Shown piece by piece: positions 6,079-9,538 of a stretch of 9,538 bases of DNA. Within the stretch, counting starts at the first letter, position 1. Every line of letters starts with the position of its first letter. Both the position numbers and the translations under genes were made by a program. Below the pieces are notes generated by a model. It was not told the DNA's origin. It saw only the letters and a program-made list of their open reading frames with translations, and did not search any database. The DNA is from Actinomycetes bacterium (GTDB lineage Bacteria > Planctomycetota > Phycisphaerae > JAACET01), in NCBI GenBank assembly GCA_030631725.1, contig DAOVKO010000066.1, positions 1 through 9,538 of the forward strand, given 5' to 3'.

Positions 6079-6996
6079 ATGGAAGAGTTGTTTATGCGCG
6101 ACGAGCGGAATCCCCTGATTACAGCGGGGGACCTGCCCTACCAGGCGAACACGGTTTTCAATGCGGGCGCAGCAGATCTGGGTGACGAAGTTCTTTTGCT
6201 ACTACGAGTGGAAAGCTGCTCCGGCCGGTCCCATTTGATCGTGGCACGCAGTACGGACGGAGTTACGGGATGGGAAATTGAAGACCGGGCCCTGCTTCAC
6301 GCCAAGCAGGGCATCCCGTACGAAGTCAACGGTGTCGAAGACTGCCGGGTGACGTGGATGGAGGAGCTTGACGCCTGGCTTTTGGCATACACGGCCTTCG
6401 GCCCCGACGGTCCTGCCATCGCCCTGGCGCGAACGCGCGATTTCCGCACTGTGGAAAGGGTGGGTCTTGTCTTTCCGCCGGAGGACAAAAACGGAGTCCT
6501 GTTTCCGCAACGATTTGACGGTTACTATGCGATTCTACACCGGCCGTGCGGCAACGGCAGTGTTTGGCTGGCCTATTCCTCGGATATGGTTCACTGGGGA
6601 CGCCATCAAATAGTCCTTCCGGTCCGAGGAGGCCCCTGGTGGGACGGTGTAAGGGTTGGCGCGGGTCTGCCTCCCATCAGAACCGAAGAGGGGTGGTTAT
6701 TGATCTACCATGGTGTAAAGGAACTGGCCGGCGATCCCATATACAGGCTGGGAGCAGTGCTGGTCGATCTTGAGAAACCGCATCGTTTAATTGGGCGGGC
6801 ACACCGGTGGCTGCTGAGCCCGCAGAAGCCGTATGAGCGGTTTGGCGACGCGCCCAATGTCGTGTTTGCCTGCGGTGGCTTTGTACGAGCCGGTGAACTC
6901 TGGGTCTACTACGGCGCCGCGGATTCTTCGATCTGTCTAGCAAAAGCGAGAGTCTCAGACATCCTGGGTATGATCGAAGAACAGCCGGCGGAGTGA
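6079..6996 (+). CDS. GH130-family glycoside phosphorylase/hydrolase (beta-mannoside-type)
   Basis: GH130 enzymes are five-bladed beta-propellers, mostly phosphorylases that split beta-mannosides with phosphate to give mannose 1-phosphate; some members are hydrolases. The 305-aa protein has no signal peptide, so it acts in the cytoplasm. Family landmarks are NP (11-12), FNAGA (27-31), the catalytic-Asp motif VEDCR (86-90, Asp88; most relatives read EDPR), KNGVLFPQRFDGYYAILHR (137-155), WWDGVRVGAG (187-196), IYHG (209-212), DPIYRLGA (219-226), PNVVF (259-263) and YYGAAD (277-282). The ATG at 6079 has AGGAG nine bases upstream; Met6 (6094) is a weaker alternative. It follows the CmpX-like gene by 154 bp with no obvious functional tie and no sugar transporter or epimerase nearby. 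Substrate cannot be decided from this sequence. Confidence 0.9.
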   Translation: MEELFMRDERNPLITAGDLPYQANTVFNAGAADLGDEVLLLLRVESCSGRSHLIVARSTDGVTGWEIEDRALLHAKQGIPYEVNGVEDCRVTWMEELDAWLLAYTAFGPDGPAIALARTRDFRTVERVGLVFPPEDKNGVLFPQRFDGYYAILHRPCGNGSVWLAYSSDMVHWGRHQIVLPVRGGPWWDGVRVGAGLPPIRTEEGWLLIYHGVKELAGDPIYRLGAVLVDLEKPHRLIGRAHRWLLSPQKPYERFGDAPNVVFACGGFVRAGELWVYYGAADSSICLAKARVSDILGMIEEQPAE

Positions 6997-7018
6997 TCAT
7001 GGGAAAGCAACATTCTTA

Positions 7019-7035
7019 ACAGCATTGTCTGCTGT
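7019..7035. other. Hairpin downstream of the GH130 gene
   Basis: ACAGCA-N5-TGCTGT, a perfect 6-bp stem 23 bp past the GH130 stop codon. It lacks a following T run, so it is at best a weak or factor-dependent transcript end. Confidence 0.3.
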
Positions 7036-7130
7036 GGGTCCCAAAAATTCCGTCCTGCTCATCTCATAAAGGTTTGAATCTGCACTGGTAACAAACTACC
7101 ATTCTCTCGAATGCCGGCTGCCGCCTTACG

Positions 7131-7222
7131 GAAGGTCCGATATCCTGCTGGGAACGACTCGGCGAGTTGCTTAGGAGCTACCATCGAGACGCAGCGTAGC
7201 CCCGGATGGAACATGGAACCCC
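7131..7222 (+). mobile_element. Relic A: 3' end of a transposase gene related to the intact IS
   Basis: A 92-bp remnant that still reads in frame as EGPISCWERLGELLRSYHRDAA-stop (the last residues written in two parts: EGPISCWERLG, ELLRSYHRDAA), matching DGPVVCRERLGGLLKSYHRDAA at the C-terminus of the intact transposase. The 17 bp CGAGACGCAGCGTAGCC is identical to the intact copy. After the stop it carries CGGATGGAACATGGAACCCC (7203-7222), which the intact copy lacks. No upstream transposase sequence is recognisable. It ends 65 bp before the radical SAM start codon. Confidence 0.8.
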
Positions 7223-7273
7223 AGCGGCATACGTCGGGGGTCGATCCATGACGCCCGTCACCAAATCGATGCG

Positions 7274-7279
7274 AAGGAG
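7274..7279 (+). promoter_or_regulatory. Ribosome binding site of the radical SAM gene
   Basis: AAGGAG, 8 nt ahead of a GTG codon at 7288. This supports the GTG start, which gives the family-typical opening MRLCLVNP; the in-frame choices downstream would cut into the first beta strand. Confidence 0.7.
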
Positions 7280-7287
7280 CATGACTC

Positions 7288-8661
7288 GTGCGCTTATGTC
7301 TGGTCAATCCGCGCAATTCACTGGTAAGCCTGACCAGGAAGAGCTGCTGGCGCAAGTACCGTGTCTGGAAGCCCCTGGGGCTCCTGGCGGTCGCAGGCCT
7401 GACCCCGTCGGAGTGGGAGATCTCGATCATCGACGAAAACCTCGACGTGCCGGACTACGAAGCGATGCCCCGGCCGGACCTGGTGGGCATTACCGCATTT
7501 ACATCGCAGGCAAACCGGGCATATAAACTGGCCGGTGAGTTCCGCAAACGAGGCGTGCCCGTCGTGATGGGAGGGATCCACGCGAGCATGTGCCTGGACG
7601 AGGCAAGGAGACACGCCGATTCGGTGGTAACTGGAGAGGCCGAGAGCGTCTGGGCGCAGGTCCTGGAAGACGCCCGGCAAGGCCGGTTGCAGCCGGTGTA
7701 TGCCGGTCAGCACGCCAGCATGGCCGACATTCCGCCGGCCCGGCACGACCTGTTGACGGGCGGGTATGCCTTCGGTTCGATTCAGACGACGCGCGGCTGT
7801 CCGCTCGATTGCGGCTTCTGCAGTGTCTCGGCCTTCAACGGATATCGCTACCGCCAGCGGCCCATTGCGAAGGTTGTCGAGGAATTCCGTACGATCCGGG
7901 AGAAGTTGGTCCTGATCGTGGACGACAATCTCATCGGCATCAGCACCAAACATCTGGCTCGCGCCAAGGATCTCTTCCGGGCCATGATCCGCGCCAAGCT
8001 CCGCAAGAAGTGGATCTGCCAGGCGACCATCAACATGGGCGACGACGAGGAGTTGCTGACCCTGGCGGCCAAAGCGGGCTGCAAGGGCGTGTTCATCGGC
8101 TTTGAGTCCCCGACGGCCGAAGGGCTGGCGGAGGTCGGCAAGAAATTCAACCTCCTGAAGCACCGGGACCTCCGGGCCTCTGTTCGTCGAATTCAGCGGC
8201 ACGGTCTCATCGTCCTCGGTTCCTTCATCATGGGTCTAGACTCGGACCACCGGGGGATTGGCGAACGGACCGCCGAGGCGGCTGACCACTATGGTGTGGA
8301 CATCCTCAACGCCCTGTTCCTGACGCCGCTGCCCGGCACGCGTCTGTGGGACCAGATGAAGGCCCAGGGCCGAATCGCCGCCGACGCTTTCCCGGGAGAC
8401 TGGGACTACTTCACCCTCAGTTTCCCCGTAGCCCGATACAAGCACCTGTCCTGGACCCACATCCTCCAGGAAATGGACACCTGCAACCGGCGGTTCTACA
8501 CCGTCGCACACATCTGCCGGCGACTGTGGAATAGCCTCAGGCAAAGGCGTGCACCGCTGTTCCTGCTGGTCAGCAATCTCTCCTTCCGGAGCAACATCCG
8601 CAAGGATCGCGACCTCTACAAGAAACTCGATGTATTGCGAGGCCCGGCCCTGATCGGATGA
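7288..8661 (+). CDS. Cobalamin-binding-domain radical SAM enzyme (class B type)
   Basis: This 457-aa protein combines an N-terminal B12-binding Rossmann domain (about 1-140; VGITAFTSQANRAYKLA at 66-82, VVMGGIHAS at 92-100, VVTGEAE at 113-119) with a radical SAM barrel (about 160-370). The [4Fe-4S] motif CPLDCGFC is at Cys171, Cys175 and Cys178, followed by VDDNL (211-215), GFESP (271-275) and the family stretch LNALFLTPLPGTRLWDQM. The C-terminal ~85 residues resemble the DUF4070-type tail of such enzymes. Relatives perform methylations or ring-forming chemistry with S-adenosylmethionine and cobalamin, on lipids, pigments or cofactors; the substrate here is unknown. No DxHxxG cobalamin-His motif is evident. 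Codons end overwhelmingly in G or C, unlike the genes to the left. It stands alone between transposase relics, so recent acquisition is likely. A 294-aa antisense frame across it is only a shadow. Confidence 0.92.
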   Translation: MRLCLVNPRNSLVSLTRKSCWRKYRVWKPLGLLAVAGLTPSEWEISIIDENLDVPDYEAMPRPDLVGITAFTSQANRAYKLAGEFRKRGVPVVMGGIHASMCLDEARRHADSVVTGEAESVWAQVLEDARQGRLQPVYAGQHASMADIPPARHDLLTGGYAFGSIQTTRGCPLDCGFCSVSAFNGYRYRQRPIAKVVEEFRTIREKLVLIVDDNLIGISTKHLARAKDLFRAMIRAKLRKKWICQATINMGDDEELLTLAAKAGCKGVFIGFESPTAEGLAEVGKKFNLLKHRDLRASVRRIQRHGLIVLGSFIMGLDSDHRGIGERTAEAADHYGVDILNALFLTPLPGTRLWDQMKAQGRIAADAFPGDWDYFTLSFPVARYKHLSWTHILQEMDTCNRRFYTVAHICRRLWNSLRQRRAPLFLLVSNLSFRSNIRKDRDLYKKLDVLRGPALIG

Positions 8662-8917
8662 GGCCTGCGTGGTGTCGTGGTCCGACGAATTTGAAAGCGC
8701 CGATCTGGCAAGAATAAGCTCTTCTGTGCTGGTCCACCGATTCTTGTGGTTGATAAGTTATTTCCTAACTAATTGTTTAGAAATAGGTTATCGTCTTTGT
8801 TTTCGAAATCTGGTAGATAGTCTTCTCGGAGCCATCGAATGCTGCAGCCGTTGAGTCCCCCAGACATACCGCTACCAAAGCATTGGCCCAGACGAGTCCG
8901 CGGATTCCCCACGGCCA
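8662..8917. other. Noncoding spacer after the radical SAM gene
   Basis: No supported gene. It contains an A+T-rich patch with an imperfect inverted repeat, TATTTC (8759-8764) and GAAATA (8780-8785), that contrasts with the G+C-rich gene before it. A 61-codon frame at 8669-8854 has no ribosome binding site or recognisable motif. The sequence may be filler from decayed insertions. Confidence 0.4.
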
Positions 8918-9008
8918 AAGGTCCGATGTCCTGCCTTGAGCGGCTCGGGGGCTGCTCAAGAGCTATGATAGGGCCGCTGTGTGAGGGACGGATGGAACTT
9001 GTAGCCCC
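8918..9008 (+). mobile_element. Relic B: 3' end of a transposase gene related to the intact IS
   Basis: A 91-bp remnant. Its first part matches relic A at 16 of 17 bases (AAGGTCCGATGTCCTGC). It encodes GPMSCLERLGG and then, after a one-base deletion, GLLKSYDRAAV-stop, aligned with GLLKSYHRDAA of the intact protein. The downstream motif is CGGATGGAACTTGTAGCCCC (8989-9008), parallel to relics A and C. The frameshift and divergence show it is long dead. Confidence 0.75.
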
Positions 9009-9026
9009 TGATGAAAGAGGCTTTAC

Positions 9027-9041
9027 CCGCCTGCCTGGCGG
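9027..9041. repeat. Palindromic motif, copy 1 (CCGCCTGCCTGGCGG)
   Basis: A 15-bp motif with CCGCC/GGCGG arms, differing by one base from CCGCCAGCCTGGCGG at 9488-9502. It lies in the 42-bp gap between relics B and C. Confidence 0.5.
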
Positions 9042-9050
9042 TTCCAAGGG

Positions 9051-9141
9051 ACGGACCGGTCGTTTGCCGGGAACGGCTCGGTGGGGTTGCTTAAGAGCTA
9101 CCAACGAGACGCAGCGTAGCCCGGATGTAACATGTAACCCC
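9051..9141 (+). mobile_element. Relic C: 3' end of a transposase gene related to the intact IS
   Basis: A 91-bp remnant. It reads GPVVCRERLGG, identical to the intact transposase over these residues, then is thrown out of frame by one extra G so that a stop (TAA) follows at once. The 17 bp CGAGACGCAGCGTAGCC is again exact. The downstream motif is CGGATGTAACATGTAACCCC (9122-9141). It follows relic B in direct orientation with a 42-bp gap. Confidence 0.8.
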
Positions 9142-9359
9142 TGCCATAAAGCACCGTGGCAAGGGTAAAACGCTGTGGGCCGTTCCTTCCACACTCACTA
9201 GCATACTCAAACGGCCTGCTCCAATTCATCTGATACAGCAGAAAGGGTGCCCCTGCGCCCAGGCCAGATCAGGCCCTCAGAAGGGCTAGATTGGACCAGA
9301 AAACAGCGAGAGTAAGTACTCTTTTTGGCTAAAACTCCCGCCCGTCGGCCACACCCTGC

Positions 9360-9375
9360 GCGCGTAATTACGCGC
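9360..9375. repeat. Perfect 16-bp palindrome
   Basis: GCGCGTAATTACGCGC is fully self-complementary. It could be a binding site for a dimeric protein; nothing nearby names the protein. Confidence 0.5.
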
Positions 9376-9473
9376 TTTGAATGCAATGAATGCAATAGAA
9401 TTTTGGTAATTTGGGGGATTTCCGAGGATTTCCCTTGATTGTGTCCTAAAAACGTTGCCCCTTGTGAGCCAAC

Positions 9474-9528
9474 GGGTTACGTGTTTTCCGCCAGCCTGGC
9501 GGGGCGAGAAAAAGTACGTTTCTAACCC
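9474..9528. repeat. Nested inverted repeats forming an extended hairpin
   Basis: Outer arms GGGTTA (9474-9479) and TAACCC (9523-9528) enclose an inner perfect hairpin CCGCCAG-C-CTGGCGG (9488-9502). TTTTC and GAGAAAA stretches lie between, allowing partial pairing. Could be a mobile-element end, an RNA structure or a protein site; it lies close to the window edge. Confidence 0.4.
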
Positions 9529-9538
9529 ATGACCTGCG

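Larger units (their letters stand above)
9142..9538. other. Gene-free right end with short palindromes and repeats
   Basis: About 400 bp without a supported gene. It holds AGAGTA-AG-TACTCT followed by four T (9309-9326, a weak terminator-like hairpin on the plus strand), the perfect palindrome GCGCGTAATTACGCGC (9360-9375), two tandem copies of GAATGCAAT (9379-9396), two GGATTTCC copies two bases apart (9416-9433), and nested inverted repeats at 9474-9528. A 62-codon minus-strand frame (9207-9395) begins at TTG, has no recognisable motif and is not called. The cluster may be the upstream region of a gene beyond the window. Confidence 0.4.

Noticed and set aside
7318..8202. Long (294-aa) minus-strand open frame
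   Set aside because: It lies wholly inside the radical SAM gene, whose frame shows clear domain motifs; the antisense frame is a by-product of high GC3 and has no recognisable motif.
8669..8854. 61-aa plus-strand open frame after the radical SAM gene
   Set aside because: No ribosome binding site, mixed composition over an A+T-rich patch, no motif.
7131..9141. CRISPR array from the repeated ~91-bp units
   Set aside because: Units are too long, unevenly spaced (1,695 and 42 bp gaps) and clearly encode a transposase C-terminus.
8769..9194. 141-aa minus-strand open frame spanning relics B and C
   Set aside because: It is the reverse reading of the transposase relics; the same pattern (EQPxEPFPA-like) appears antisense to the intact transposase end.
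9207..9395. 62-aa minus-strand open frame
   Set aside because: TTG start within the palindrome region, no ribosome binding site and no recognisable motif; not enough support to call a gene.
1..9538. tRNA or rRNA genes
   Set aside because: No cloverleaf with a GGTTCRA-type T arm or rRNA signature was seen on either strand by eye.

Overview
The window (9,538 bp) reads as chromosomal DNA of an anaerobe-like bacterium, probably from an environmental or metagenomic genome. The clues are a nickel uptake operon with its own NikR regulator, a decayed piece of a NuoB-like [NiFe]-hydrogenase small subunit, strong AGGAGG-type ribosome binding sites on several genes, and insertion-sequence debris. The phylum cannot be fixed from the sequence.

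Left third (1-2618, all minus strand): a nickel ECF-type transport operon in the order nikR > nikM > nikN (PDGLE protein) > nikQ > nikO, with nikO running off the left edge. The last four genes are packed tightly; nikQ and nikO overlap through ATGA. NikR keeps the four nickel ligands of its family, and NikM keeps the N-terminal Met-His and a second His at position 67, so nickel is more likely than cobalt. Two inverted repeats, one over the nikR promoter and one ahead of nikM, look like NikR operators. In this reading NikR represses itself and the transporter when nickel is plentiful. A small hairpin with a T run separates nikR from nikM.

Next (2677-2972, minus): a frameshifted fragment of a NuoB/EchC/CooL-like hydrogenase small subunit, lacking the N-terminal cluster-binding half. 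It lies beside an apparently intact insertion sequence (about 3081-4217, plus) that carries one DDE integrase-core transposase of 358 aa with a promoter so close to the ATG that its mRNA may be leaderless.

Middle (4437-6996, plus): a 495-aa membrane protein built from five tandem repeats of about 94 residues (CmpX / conserved TM helix family, distantly MscS-like), then a GH130-family mannoside phosphorylase-like enzyme.

Right part (7131-9141, plus): a G+C-rich cobalamin-binding-domain radical SAM gene bracketed by three short (about 91 bp) relics of the 3' end of a transposase related to, but distinct from, the intact one. All three relics point the same way and share a 20-bp downstream motif absent from the intact copy. 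The last ~400 bp hold no credible gene but several palindromes and short direct repeats. The strongest leads are the repeated IS 3'-end relics around the radical SAM gene, the five-repeat channel-like protein, and the nickel regulon architecture.
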